Positions 36,693 to 45,762 of a DNA stretch of 64,000 nucleotides are shown one piece after another (the first letter of the stretch is position 1; each line of letters starts with the position of its first letter). The DNA lies in NCBI RefSeq assembly GCF_014489475.1, contig NZ_CP060820.1:2124001-2188000 (forward strand), given 5' to 3'. A model generated the notes under the pieces. The model had not been told where the DNA came from, did not search any database, and saw nothing but the letters and a program-made list of their open reading frames with translations. Source of the DNA: Lysobacter terrestris (GTDB taxonomy: Bacteria; Pseudomonadota; Gammaproteobacteria; Xanthomonadales; Xanthomonadaceae). Position numbers and translations under genes: made by a program.

Positions 36693-38417
36693 ATGCAGAA
36701 GTTCGAGCAGCAGCTTCAACAGCGATTCCCGCACTGGTTCCGCGGCCGCCGCGCCAGGCTGGCGCAGCCGCTGCTGCGGGCGATCGGGCGCTGGTCGAGG
36801 TTCGACGCCATCGCCGGCTTCCTCGCCCGCAGCGGCCACCTGCGCGACTTCGAGTTCGTGCGCGGCGCGCTGGATTTCCTGCAGGCCCGCTATGTCGCCG
36901 ACGCCGCCGAGCTGCGCCGCATTCCGGCCAGCGGCCGCCTGCTGATCGTCGCCAACCATCCTTCCGGCGCGCTGGACGCGCTGGCCCTGCTCGACGCGGT
37001 GGGCCAGGTGCGCCGCGACGTGAGGATCATCGCCAACGACCTGCTCTCGGCGCTGGAGCCGCTCTCGGGGTTGCTGCTGCCGATCCGCATCGTCGGCGGC
37101 CGGCCCGGCGCCGAGAGCCTGCACGCCGTCGAGCAGGCGCTGCGCGACGAAGTCTGCGTGATCGTGTTCCCGGCCGGCGAGGTCGCGCGGCTGGGCCTGC
37201 GCGGCGTCACCGACGGGCGCTGGCGCCGCGGCTTCCTGCGTTTCGCCCGCGCCACGGCCACGCCGGTGTTGCCGGTGCGCGTGGAAACGCGCAATTCGGC
37301 GCTGTTCTACGGCGCGTCCGCCCTGTTCAAGCCGGCCGGCACCGCGCTGCTGGCGCGCGAGATGTTCGCGCGCGGCGCGCGCCGCATCGCCCTGCGCATC
37401 GGCCACCCGCTGCGGTTGCCGGCCGACGGCAAGCCGACCAACCTGTTGCGCCAGGTCCGCCGCGAACTGCATGCCATCGGTACCCCGCGCGAACGCGTCG
37501 CACCGATCGGGCCGGAGGCGTTGGTCGACGCGGTCGATCCGGCGCAGGTGCGCGCCGGCGTGGAGGCGATGGAGCTGCTCGGCCAGACCTTCGACGGCAA
37601 GCAGATCCGCGTCGGCCGCCTCGCCGCCGGCGCGCCGCTGTTGCGCGAGATCGGCCGCCTGCGCGAACTGACCTTCCGCGCGGTGGGCGAGGGGACCGGC
37701 CTGCGCCTCGACGTCGACCTGTACGACAGCTGGTACGAACACATCGTGCTATGGGACGCGGCGGCGGGAAGGATCGCCGGCGCCTATCGCCTCGCGCGCG
37801 GCGCCGCGGTGCTGCCCGAGCGCGGCCTGGCCGGCTTCTACACCGCGTCCCTGTTCGACTACGCCGACGACGCGTTGCCGCGCATGCGCGAAGGCATGGA
37901 GCTGGGCCGCAGCTTCGTCGCGCCCGAGTACTGGGGCAGCCGCAGCATCGACTACCTGTGGCAGGGCATCGGCGCGTACCTGCTGCGGCATCCGGACGTG
38001 CGTTATCTGTTCGGCCCGGTCTCGATCAGCGCGGCATTGCCGATCGAGGCGCGCGAGCAGATCGTCGCCTATTACGCGCGTTATTACGGCAGCTGCGAGC
38101 GCTGCGCGGCCTCGAAGCAGCCGTTCGCCTATCGCGCCGCGCCGCCGCGTTTCGGCGATGACCTCGATGCGGCAATGGCGTTCCGCGTGCTGCGCAACAA
38201 CCTCGACGCGCTCGGCGCCACCCTGCCGATGCTGTACAAGCAGTACACCGACCTGTGCGAACCCGGCGGCGCGCGCTTCCTTGCGTTCGGCGTGGATCCC
38301 GCCTTCAGCGACTCGGTCGACGGGTTGATCGAAGTCGACCTTCAGCGCCTGCGCGCGAAGAAGCGCGAGCGCTACCTCGTCGCGGCAGAGACGCGCGCTG
38401 TCGAGGTGACGGAATGA
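36693..38417 (+). CDS. two-domain acyltransferase, OlsF-like ornithine lipid synthase
   Basis: 574 residues. The N-terminal half (about 70-265) is a PlsC/lysophospholipid acyltransferase-type domain with the motif NHPSGALD (H89, D95) and the later FPAGEVAR. The C-terminal half (about 300-560) is a GNAT-like N-acyltransferase related to OlsB ([55 protein letters not shown]). The same fusion defines OlsF, which makes phosphorus-free ornithine lipids from ornithine and acyl donors in two steps. ATG at 36693 has AGGGGG upstream. The downstream LpxH-like gene overlaps by 4 bases. Homology is by pattern; the head-group amino acid is unproven. Confidence 0.78.
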   Translation: MQKFEQQLQQRFPHWFRGRRARLAQPLLRAIGRWSRFDAIAGFLARSGHLRDFEFVRGALDFLQARYVADAAELRRIPASGRLLIVANHPSGALDALALLDAVGQVRRDVRIIANDLLSALEPLSGLLLPIRIVGGRPGAESLHAVEQALRDEVCVIVFPAGEVARLGLRGVTDGRWRRGFLRFARATATPVLPVRVETRNSALFYGASALFKPAGTALLAREMFARGARRIALRIGHPLRLPADGKPTNLLRQVRRELHAIGTPRERVAPIGPEALVDAVDPAQVRAGVEAMELLGQTFDGKQIRVGRLAAGAPLLREIGRLRELTFRAVGEGTGLRLDVDLYDSWYEHIVLWDAAAGRIAGAYRLARGAAVLPERGLAGFYTASLFDYADDALPRMREGMELGRSFVAPEYWGSRSIDYLWQGIGAYLLRHPDVRYLFGPVSISAALPIEAREQIVAYYARYYGSCERCAASKQPFAYRAAPPRFGDDLDAAMAFRVLRNNLDALGATLPMLYKQYTDLCEPGGARFLAFGVDPAFSDSVDGLIEVDLQRLRAKKRERYLVAAETRAVEVTE

Positions 38418-39241
38418 ACGCGCCGATCGCGACGCTGGCCCCGCGCCGGCGCGCGGTCTTCGTGTCCGACGTGCACCTGGGCTCCAAGCACTGCCATGCC
38501 GCGGAGCTGGCCGACTTCCTGGCGACGCTGCGCTGCGACCGGCTCTACCTGGTCGGCGACATCGTCGACCTGTGGTGGCTGGCGTCGCGGCGGGCGACGT
38601 GGAAGGACGCGCACAACCGCGTGCTCGAGGCGCTGCATGTGCTGCGCCGCGCCGGCACCGAAATCGTCTACGTGCCCGGCAATCACGACCGTCCGGTGCG
38701 CCGCTTCTGCGGACTGGCGCTGCCGCGCATGACGATCCGCCGCCGCACCATCCACGTCACTGCCGACGGCCGCCGCCTGCTGGTGGTGCACGGCGACGAC
38801 TACGACGCGGTGACGCACTTCGGCAGCCTGCAGGAGAAGTTCGGCGACTGGCTGTACTACCGCATCCTCACCGGCAACCGCGTGGTGAATGCGGTGCGCC
38901 AGCGCCTGGGCCTGCGTTACTGGTCGCTGGCCGAGTTCCTCAAGCGCCAGAGCGGCGCTGCCGAACGCTACATCGCCCGCTTCGTGCAGGCGGGGCTCGA
39001 TGATGCGCAGCGGCGCGGCGTCGACGGCATCGTCTGCGGGCACATCCACCGCGCGGCGTTGTTCGAGCGCGACGGCTGCGTCTACGCCAACGACGGCGAC
39101 TGGGTCGAGAGCCTGACCGCGCTCGCCGAGGATCCCGACGGCACCCTGCGCCTGCTGACGCACGCGGGCGAGACGCTGGCACAGCTGCCGCCGCGGCCGC
39201 GCGCGGCCCTGGCGGCGGCAGACTTGCCACGGGTTGCGTAA
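38414..39241 (+). CDS. LpxH-like UDP-2,3-diacylglucosamine diphosphatase family protein
   Basis: 275 residues. Calcineurin-like metallophosphatase with FVSDVHLGS, VGDIVDLWW, VPGNHD, VVHGDDYD and VCGHIHRA giving the di-metal site. The D-x-H-L and GDIVDLW arrangement resembles LpxH and LpxH2-type proteins, but the protein is longer than E. coli LpxH (about 240), and another lpxH may exist elsewhere. Its ATG overlaps the stop of the acyltransferase gene (ATGA at 38414-38417), which suggests a coupled role in membrane lipid metabolism. The substrate is inferred only from the family. Confidence 0.8.
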   Translation: MNAPIATLAPRRRAVFVSDVHLGSKHCHAAELADFLATLRCDRLYLVGDIVDLWWLASRRATWKDAHNRVLEALHVLRRAGTEIVYVPGNHDRPVRRFCGLALPRMTIRRRTIHVTADGRRLLVVHGDDYDAVTHFGSLQEKFGDWLYYRILTGNRVVNAVRQRLGLRYWSLAEFLKRQSGAAERYIARFVQAGLDDAQRRGVDGIVCGHIHRAALFERDGCVYANDGDWVESLTALAEDPDGTLRLLTHAGETLAQLPPRPRAALAAADLPRVA

Positions 39242-39356
39242 GCGTCGCAGCCGCAGCATGCAATGACGTGCTGTTCCGGAAGGCGATGTGGATCATCCCG
39301 ACGGCTCGCTTGACTGCGCGTCATCCCGATCGGACTGCGCACGTGAGCGGATGCAA

Positions 39357-41888
39357 TCACCGCGTCATGCCCGGGTGTTTGCCCCTTGCCGCTCGATCGT
39401 CGTCCGGTCGCGCATCGGCCACGCGTTTCGCGCCGTCGCCGCGATCGTGCGCGGGCAGTTTCGCCATGCGCGCGCGGACGTCGCGCACCCACGGGTGCCG
39501 CGGCCCCCAGCCTTCGTCGAAGATGCGTTCGGCCACCGCGTAGTGCGCGCGGGCTTCGGCGTAACGGCCCTGCTGCGCGCGCAGCTGGCCCATGCTGCGT
39601 TCGATGATGCCGCGGCGGACGTTGTTGCCGGGCAGGGTGCTGCGGGCGAGTTCCAGGCCTTCGCGAAGATACGGCTCGGCCTGCGCGGGCTCCTGCTTGC
39701 GCAGGTAGGCGCGGCCCATCGTGTCGAGCAGCAGGATGACGTAGGCCTGGCGGCGACGGCCGGTGCGATCGACCGACTCCAGCGCCTGCCGCAGCAGCGG
39801 GATCGCCGCATCGGGGCGGTCCAGCTCGACGTAGGCCTCGGCGACGCGGTTCATCGAGTAGTGCGTCCACTTGTGGTCGGCGCCCTGCACGCGGATGCGC
39901 TCGCGCAGGGCCTGCTGCAGCAGCGGCAGCGCCTTCGCCGGCTCGCCGCGCTCCAGCCGCACCAGCCCCAGGTAGTGCACCGCCGTCAGCGTGCGCGGGT
40001 GGCTGTCGCCGATGGTTTCGACCAGGCCTTCGTGGACGTGGGCGAACAGCGCGTCGGCTTCTTCCCAGTCGCCGCGCATCATCAGCATGTCGCCCAGCGA
40101 CACCAGCCGCCACAGGTATTCGGGGTGGTTCGCGCCCAGTTGCTGGCGCGAGCGCAGCAGCGCGTTCTCCAGCGCGGCCATGGCCTCGTCCCAGCGGTTG
40201 GTTTCGGTGTACAGCTCCGCCAGCGTGGTATCGATCTCGGCGAGCGCTTCCGGCGCCTGCATCGAGTCGTTGCGCACCGCCTGCAGTTCGCGCAGGGCGG
40301 GTTCGAACTGGTCGGTTTCGTACAGCATCATCGCGTGCGCGCGGCGCACCCGCAGCGTGCGCGCGCTGGTGCGGCCCGCCTGCTGTTCCAGGGTCGGCAG
40401 CAGGGTGCGGTACACCTCTTCCGCGCGCTGGTACTGCGCATCGGAGGTCAGCGCCAGGGCGAGGTACTCGGCGGCTTCCAGGGTTTGCGGATGGGTCGGC
40501 CCGAGCGCGTTGCGCGCGTCCAGGTACGTGCGTTCCAACCGCGTCCGCGCCGCCTGCCAGTGGCCCTGGCCGAGCCAGGCGCGACCGATCGACAGGCCGA
40601 TCTGCGCGCGCGCCGCGGGCTGGTCGGCGAAGCTTGCGTCGAGGCGCGCCTCGGCGCGCGTAAGCAGACCGGCCATGTCGCGGTCGACGCGATACGGGTC
40701 GGCGATCGCCAGCAGGTCGTCGTTGATGAAGCGGTTGACCTCGCGCGCGGCGGTGGCGTTGCGCTCGGCGCGGCGCCACTGCAACGACGTGGCGGCGATG
40801 CCGGCGACCAGGGCGACGCCCGCGCCGGCCACCGCGAAGGCGAGCGCGGGATCGCGTCGCATCCAGTGGCCGAAGCGCTGCCACACGTTGAGCGGGCGCG
40901 CGCGCACCGGGCGTCCTTCGAGGTAGCGGCCGAGGTCGTCGGCGAGCGCGCGCGCGGTGACGTAGCGCTGCTGCGGCGACCGTGCCAGGCATTTCGCGCA
41001 GATCGCTTCCAGGTCGCGGTGCACGTCGGCGCTGCGGCTGAGCTTGCGCACGCGGCCCTCGCGCACCAGTCGCAGCGTCTCGGCCGCGGTCGGCGCCAGG
41101 AACGGCGGCGAGCCGGCCACGCATTCGTACAGGATCGTGCCCAGCCCCCACACGTCGGTGGCGGGAGTGAGCACGCCGTGCTGCGCGTCGGTCTGCTCCG
41201 GCGCCATGTAGCTGGGCGTGCCGAGCACGTGCTGGTTCTCCACGCTCAGGCCGCGGCCGAGCCGGCGGGCGAGGCCGAAGTCGGCGATCTTCGGCGTGCC
41301 GGCGCGGTCGAGCAGGATGTTCGACGGCTTCAGGTCGAGGTGCAGCACGCCCAGGCGGTGCGCGTAATCCACCGCTTCGGCGATGGTGCGGGTCAGCACC
41401 GCGGCGTCCTTCGGCGACAACGCGTGCTCGCGATCGAGGCAGCGGTCCAGGGTTTCGCCGCGCACCAGTTCCATCGCGTAGTAGATCAGCCCTTCCTGCT
41501 CGCCGATCGCGTACACGCCGACGATGTTGGGGTGGTGCAGGCGCGCCGCGCTCTGCGCCTCGTACTTGAACATCGCGATGAAGTCGTCCGACGCCCACGG
41601 GCCGGCCGACAACAACTTCAGCGCGACATCGCGATCGAGCGAGGCCTGGCGGGCGTGATAGACCGAGCCCATGCCACCCTCGCCGATGCGTTCGATCAGC
41701 TCGAAGTCGCCGAAGCTGCGCTGCTCGGGATCGTCGAGGTCGAGGACCGGCGCGTCGTCGTCGTGGCGCCCCGTGGCGGCGGCTCGCTTGATTCTGCCGT
41801 CGGTGCGCAGCGTCGACAGGTTGAAGGCCACGCGGGCGACGCCGTGCATCGACGGCGGCGCGCGCCGGCCCGGATCCTGCGGCTTCAC
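39357..41888 (-). CDS. Ser/Thr protein kinase with C-terminal TPR-like domain
   Basis: 843 residues from a GTG at 41888 with GGAG eight bases before it. The kinase domain spans about 60-330: glycine loop IGEGGMGSVY, ATP lysine in DVALKLL, catalytic loop HLDLKPSN (HLD in place of HRD), DFGLA, and APEQ. One membrane helix follows (LAFAVAGAGVALVAGIAAT), then a long stretch of helical repeats (LSIGRAWLGQGHW, LALALTSDAQYQRAEEVYRTLLP) of TPR type. It starts 15 bases after the ECF sigma gene. Kinase/TPR proteins next to ECF factors are known; phosphorylation of the sigma factor is the usual model, here inferred. Confidence 0.9.
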   Translation of the reverse strand: MKPQDPGRRAPPSMHGVARVAFNLSTLRTDGRIKRAAATGRHDDDAPVLDLDDPEQRSFGDFELIERIGEGGMGSVYHARQASLDRDVALKLLSAGPWASDDFIAMFKYEAQSAARLHHPNIVGVYAIGEQEGLIYYAMELVRGETLDRCLDREHALSPKDAAVLTRTIAEAVDYAHRLGVLHLDLKPSNILLDRAGTPKIADFGLARRLGRGLSVENQHVLGTPSYMAPEQTDAQHGVLTPATDVWGLGTILYECVAGSPPFLAPTAAETLRLVREGRVRKLSRSADVHRDLEAICAKCLARSPQQRYVTARALADDLGRYLEGRPVRARPLNVWQRFGHWMRRDPALAFAVAGAGVALVAGIAATSLQWRRAERNATAAREVNRFINDDLLAIADPYRVDRDMAGLLTRAEARLDASFADQPAARAQIGLSIGRAWLGQGHWQAARTRLERTYLDARNALGPTHPQTLEAAEYLALALTSDAQYQRAEEVYRTLLPTLEQQAGRTSARTLRVRRAHAMMLYETDQFEPALRELQAVRNDSMQAPEALAEIDTTLAELYTETNRWDEAMAALENALLRSRQQLGANHPEYLWRLVSLGDMLMMRGDWEEADALFAHVHEGLVETIGDSHPRTLTAVHYLGLVRLERGEPAKALPLLQQALRERIRVQGADHKWTHYSMNRVAEAYVELDRPDAAIPLLRQALESVDRTGRRRQAYVILLLDTMGRAYLRKQEPAQAEPYLREGLELARSTLPGNNVRRGIIERSMGQLRAQQGRYAEARAHYAVAERIFDEGWGPRHPWVRDVRARMAKLPAHDRGDGAKRVADARPDDDRAARGKHPGMTR

Positions 41889-41903
41889 GGCCGCGGCTCC
41901 GCC

Positions 41904-42605
41904 TCAGTCGTCGATGTGCTTGAGCGTGTCGCGCAGGTCATGCAGTTCCGCCTCCACTTCCTCAGGGCTGCTGCACGTGTCGGCCACTTCCTCGCGCACC
42001 AGTTCGCGCAGGCGCGCGCGCAGGCGATGCACGGCGACCGCGATGGTGTTGGCGCGCATTCCGAGCGCGTTGCTCATGCGCTGGTAGTCGTCGACCGCTG
42101 GCCGCTCGGCGAGGTAGGGACTGAGCTGCTCGAACAGCTGCTGCCGGCCGGCGCGGTGGGCCTCGTCGCGCAGGCGCGCGTAGCTTCGATCGAGCACGGT
42201 CATCGCCCAGGTGCGCTGAAACACGCGCTCGGGGCTCTCGCCATGGGGCGCTTCCAGCCGTTCCAGTTCGTCGTCGCCGGCAATCCGGCGCACGCCGCCG
42301 CCACGCTTGAGGGTGTTGGCGGCCTCGTCCGCGCTGATCAGGAAGCGGCGGATCGCCACCAGCAGGTAGGCGCGGAAATGCCCGCGCGCGGGATCGGCGA
42401 CGGCATCCCAGCGCCCTTCCAGGAAGCGGGTGAAGAACTCCTGGGTGAGGTCCTCCGCATCGGTGCGCGAATAGCCGTGGCGGCATACGTAGGCGAGCAC
42501 CGGGGTGCGGTAGGTGCGGCAGATTTCTTCCAGCGCGCGGCGCGACGACCGCGGTTCGCGGGCGTCGAGGATCAGGCTCCAGCGGGTCGTTGCGAATCGT
42601 GCCAT
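41904..42605 (-). CDS. ECF-type RNA polymerase sigma factor (kinase-linked)
   Basis: 233 residues from ATG at 42605, with GGGAG five bases upstream; an extension to 42680 lacks support. Region 2 includes DAEDLTQEFFTRFLEG and FRAYLLVAIRRFLISADEA; region 4 has YQRMSNALGMRANTIAVAVHRLRARLRELVREEVADT. A C-terminal acidic tail follows. The pair with a downstream Ser/Thr kinase fits ECF groups that lack a classical anti-sigma factor. The target promoters are unknown. The 180 bases upstream, shared with the divergent YdjM-like gene, hold its promoter. Confidence 0.88.
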   Translation of the reverse strand: MARFATTRWSLILDAREPRSSRRALEEICRTYRTPVLAYVCRHGYSRTDAEDLTQEFFTRFLEGRWDAVADPARGHFRAYLLVAIRRFLISADEAANTLKRGGGVRRIAGDDELERLEAPHGESPERVFQRTWAMTVLDRSYARLRDEAHRAGRQQLFEQLSPYLAERPAVDDYQRMSNALGMRANTIAVAVHRLRARLRELVREEVADTCSSPEEVEAELHDLRDTLKHIDD

Positions 42606-42786
42606 TGCCGCTCCCAGTGCAGTGACCTGCGCCGTCCTGGCAATGCGTCCAGCAGATGCCGCGCGGGCGCGCGATGCCATTACCGGATCGGGTGAGGCGA
42701 CTCACGCATTACTAACGTCGGTTCGCGCGCGAAATTACGCCGGCCGGCGGCTCGTCTTGCCGGTCGCCCCTCGGTAGCATCGCGGC

Positions 42787-43845
42787 ATGGATTCGATCAC
42801 CCATCTGTTCGTCGGCGGTGCGATTGCCGCCGCACTCGCGCCTGCCTCGCAGCGGCGCGCCGCACTGCTGGCCGGCGCCGCGCTCAACAGCCTGCCCGAC
42901 CTCGACGTGCTGCCGCTGCTGCTCAGCGACGACCCGGTCATCCGCATGGTCTGGCATCGCGGCGCCACGCATTCGCTGTTCCTGCTGCCGTTGGTCGGCT
43001 GGGCCCTGTGGGCCTGGTTCCGCCGGCGCGGCGGCCGCGTGGCGCAGGCGCCGACGCGCTGGTTCTGGATCTTCCAGTGCGCGCTGCTGTCGCATCCGCT
43101 GCTGGACGCGTTCACCGTCTACGGCACGCAGCTGCTGTGGCCGCTGCCGCTGCCGCCGATGATGTGGTCCAGCCTCTTCATCATCGACCCACTGTTCAGC
43201 CTGTGCCTCGCGGTTCCGTGCGTGGTCGCCTGGATCGCGCGCGAACGCCTGCTGGCGCAGCGCGCGCTGATCGCGGGACTGGCGTTGGCGCTGGCGTACC
43301 TGGGCCTGTCGCAGCTGGCCAAGCACCGGGTCGAACGCGAGGCCGGGCGCGCGCTGGCGCAACGCGGGCTGCAGGACGCGCCGCGGTTCTCGGTGCCGAT
43401 GCCGTTCAACATCCTGCTGTGGCGCGTGGTCGCCATGACCCCGGATGGATTCGTCGAGGGCGAGCGTTCGCTGGTGGCGGACCACGGGCCGATGCGGTTC
43501 GTCGCGTATCACAGCGATGCCGCGGCGCTGGCGGCCGTGCGCAGGTACGCGGCCGTGGGCCGGCTGCTGTGGTTCAACCACGGCTTCGTCAAGGCGCAGC
43601 GCAGCGGCGCCGTGCTGGTGCTGTCCGACCTGCGGATGGGGGCGGAACCGGACTATTCGTTCCGCTTTGCGGTGGCCGCGCGCGAAGGCGGGAGCTGGAA
43701 GGAGATTCCACCGCAGCAGTTGCGCTGGCCATGGGAGGCGCGGCGCCGGCTCGATGCGATGTGGCGGCGCATCTGGAAGGCGCCGCCCACATCGCAGTCA
43801 CGTCCGGCAGCTCGCGTGGAGGCTGGCCGGGCTGTCGAGCCGTGA
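42787..43845 (+). CDS. YdjM/DUF457-like membrane-bound metal-dependent hydrolase
   Basis: 352 residues. The N-terminal half has several membrane helices with the conserved His and Asp residues of the family: MDSITHLFVGG, NSLPDLDVLP, WHRGATHSLF and SHPLLDAFTVYGTQ. Family members are thought to be membrane hydrolases, and some act on phospholipids, but most are unproven. The C-terminal half (from about 195) is soluble and ends in a basic Pro-rich tail. Divergent from the ECF sigma gene. Confidence 0.82.
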   Translation: MDSITHLFVGGAIAAALAPASQRRAALLAGAALNSLPDLDVLPLLLSDDPVIRMVWHRGATHSLFLLPLVGWALWAWFRRRGGRVAQAPTRWFWIFQCALLSHPLLDAFTVYGTQLLWPLPLPPMMWSSLFIIDPLFSLCLAVPCVVAWIARERLLAQRALIAGLALALAYLGLSQLAKHRVEREAGRALAQRGLQDAPRFSVPMPFNILLWRVVAMTPDGFVEGERSLVADHGPMRFVAYHSDAAALAAVRRYAAVGRLLWFNHGFVKAQRSGAVLVLSDLRMGAEPDYSFRFAVAAREGGSWKEIPPQQLRWPWEARRRLDAMWRRIWKAPPTSQSRPAARVEAGRAVEP

Positions 43846-43880
43846 GTCCTGGAGGTGATGCTCCTGGTTACGGAGTGTCG

Positions 43881-44207
43881 TTACGGGGTGTTCCTGTTAC
43901 TGCGGTTTTCCTCGAGGGCCGCAAGCAGTGCGCGGGCCTTGGTGTCGGGGGATGCCGCGATCAGCTCGCCGTGGGTCATGAGCTGGTCGTAACGGCCTTC
44001 GCCGATCGCCCGACGCAGCTTGTCGACGCTGCGCTGGTAGGTGTAGGTGTACTCGGCGAACGAGGTGCGGGTGCCGAGGATCATGTTGACCTTGCGTTCG
44101 CTGAGCCCGGTCTCCTGGGCCAGCTGCTTGCAGGGATCGTCACCGGCCAGTGCCGGGGCGGAAACGGCCATCAAGGCGGCCGTGAGTAGTGCGAGCCGGA
44201 TGTTCAT
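43881..44207 (-). CDS. small periplasmic protein, unknown
   Basis: 108 residues. GGAGG six bases before the ATG. A signal peptide (LALLTAALMAVSAPALA) leads to GDDPCKQLAQETGLSERKVNMILG and a mature part that looks helical, with a YTYTYQRSVDKLRRAIGEG segment. One Cys in the mature protein. No family recognised. The upstream 489 bases, where its promoter should be, contain the tandem repeats described separately. Confidence 0.7.
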   Translation of the reverse strand: MNIRLALLTAALMAVSAPALAGDDPCKQLAQETGLSERKVNMILGTRTSFAEYTYTYQRSVDKLRRAIGEGRYDQLMTHGELIAASPDTKARALLAALEENRSNRNTP

Positions 44208-44416
44208 GGGTAGCCTCCAGTTGAGTGCAACGTCGATGTGCAGCCTCGACGTGGAACGCCCGGGACCGATGCGGCGGAATGTCGCAAGGGGGACAGTCCC
44301 GTACTGCGTAATTCACCAATTGCGCGATGCGATTACATCGCCCATTCGACGTTATTACTTCTGGCCCCGGGAACAAGGCTCATGGTCGTCACGACAATGC
44401 GCGCACATCGATGCGG

Positions 44417-44696
44417 CAAGAACGATCAATGCAGCGGCATGTTTCCGCGCGGAATGCGCAGTTCGTTTCAGTTGCTACTTTTTTGAGGCATGACCATGGT
44501 CATGCCTGGCGCGAAAATGGCAGGAAGGAGGGTGTGCGCGACGCGGCTGGCGCGCATCAACGCGACAAGAACGATCAATGCCGGCGCCGCGTTTTCGCGG
44601 GAAGCAGAAATTCGTTTCAGTTGCGACTTTCCCGGTACATGACCATGGTCATGTGCCTCGCCACATGGCACGAAAAATGTCGCGGTCGATGCGGCG
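44417..44696. repeat. two-copy tandem intergenic repeat with palindromes, period 149 bp
   Basis: Copy 1 begins at 44417 and copy 2 at 44566, both with CAAGAACGATCAATGC. Further identical blocks keep the same spacing without insertions or deletions: TTCGTTTCAGTTGC at 44462 and 44611, and CATGACCATGGTCATG centred at 44496/44497 and 44645/44646. The latter is the core of a 22-bp perfect palindrome in copy 1 (44486-44507) and an 18-bp one in copy 2 (44637-44654). The outer arm bases differ between copies yet stay paired (GGC/GCC against AC/GT). A second dyad, TTCCGCGCGGAA in copy 1, is kept in copy 2 with G-U type changes. No protein reading frame is conserved between copies. Confidence 0.85.
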
Positions 44697-45710
44697 TCAG
44701 GCCGCGGCCGGAAGCGCCGGCGCCACGCCCGCCACCAGGGCATCGAAGTAGTCGCGGGTCAGTCGCAGTTGCGCCTCGGCGCTTTCCGCGCGGTTGACGA
44801 CGGCGCGGAAAGCCGCCCGCTGTTCATCGGAGTGTTCGGGACGGTCCTTCGCGTACCAACCCAGGTGCTTGCGCGCGATGCGCACGCCGGCCTGTTCGCC
44901 GTAGAACGCGTGCAGGTGTTCGAGGTGCGCGAGCAGGATGTCGCGCACTTCGGCCAACGCCGGTTCCGGCAGCAGTTCGCCGGTCGCGAGGTGGTGCGCG
45001 ATCTCGCGGAAGATCCACGGCCGGCCCTGCGCCGCGCGCCCGACCATGACCGCGTCGACGCCGGTCGCCGCGAGCACCGCCGCGGCCTTCTGCGGCGAGT
45101 CGATGTCGCCGTTGGCCATCACCGGGATGGACAGGTGCGACTTGATCTCGGCGATGGTGTCGTACTCGGCGACGCCGGTGTATTGCTGGTCGCGGGTGCG
45201 GCCGTGGATGGCGAGCGCGGCGATGCCCGCGGTTTCGGCGATGCGCGCGATGGCGAGGGCATTGCGCTGGTCGGCGGCCCAGCCGGTGCGGATCTTCAGC
45301 GTCACCGGCACATTCGCCGCGGCGACCACCGCGTCGAGGATGCGCGCGACCAGCGCTTCGTCGCGCATCAGCGCGGAGCCGGCCCAGGCGTTGCAGACCT
45401 TCTTCGCCGGGCAGCCCATGTTGATGTCGATGATCTGCGCGCCGTGGTCGACGTTGTAGCGCGCGGCGTCGGCCATCACCTCGGGCACGGTGCCGGCGAT
45501 CTGCACGCTGATCGGCGCGGGCTCGCCGTCGTGGTCCATGCGGTGGCGCGACTTCGCGGTGTTCCAGAAGCGCGGATCCGACGTGGTCATCTCCGACACG
45601 CACAGGCCCGCGCCCAGGCGCTTGCACAGCACCCGGAAGGGCTTGTCGGTCACCCCCGCCATGGGGGCGAGGATGACGCGCGGGCTGATGTCGTGGGGGC
45701 CGATCCGCAT
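44697..45710 (-). CDS. dusB: tRNA-dihydrouridine synthase DusB
   Basis: 337 residues. FMN enzyme reducing specific uridines in tRNA. VILAPMAGVTDKPFR, DINMGCPAKKV, the catalytic Cys in VCNAWAGSALM, IHGRTRDQQYTG, VMANGDIDSP and the FMN phosphate site VMVGRAAQGRPW are present, in the DusB pattern. ATG at 45710 begins the family N terminus (MRIGPHDI). It is 52 bases downstream of the three-enzyme gene on the same strand. The common dusB-fis arrangement is not seen. Confidence 0.95.
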   Translation of the reverse strand: MRIGPHDISPRVILAPMAGVTDKPFRVLCKRLGAGLCVSEMTTSDPRFWNTAKSRHRMDHDGEPAPISVQIAGTVPEVMADAARYNVDHGAQIIDINMGCPAKKVCNAWAGSALMRDEALVARILDAVVAAANVPVTLKIRTGWAADQRNALAIARIAETAGIAALAIHGRTRDQQYTGVAEYDTIAEIKSHLSIPVMANGDIDSPQKAAAVLAATGVDAVMVGRAAQGRPWIFREIAHHLATGELLPEPALAEVRDILLAHLEHLHAFYGEQAGVRIARKHLGWYAKDRPEHSDEQRAAFRAVVNRAESAEAQLRLTRDYFDALVAGVAPALPAAA

Positions 45711-45762
45711 GCGGCCATTGTACGGGCGGCGCCCCGACGCACTGCCGGCGCGGCGGCGTGCC

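Noticed and set aside
39288-42695. 1135-codon open frame on the plus strand opposite the kinase and sigma genes
   Set aside because: Low-complexity composition, no motifs, no ribosome site, and fully antisense to genes with clear catalytic motifs.
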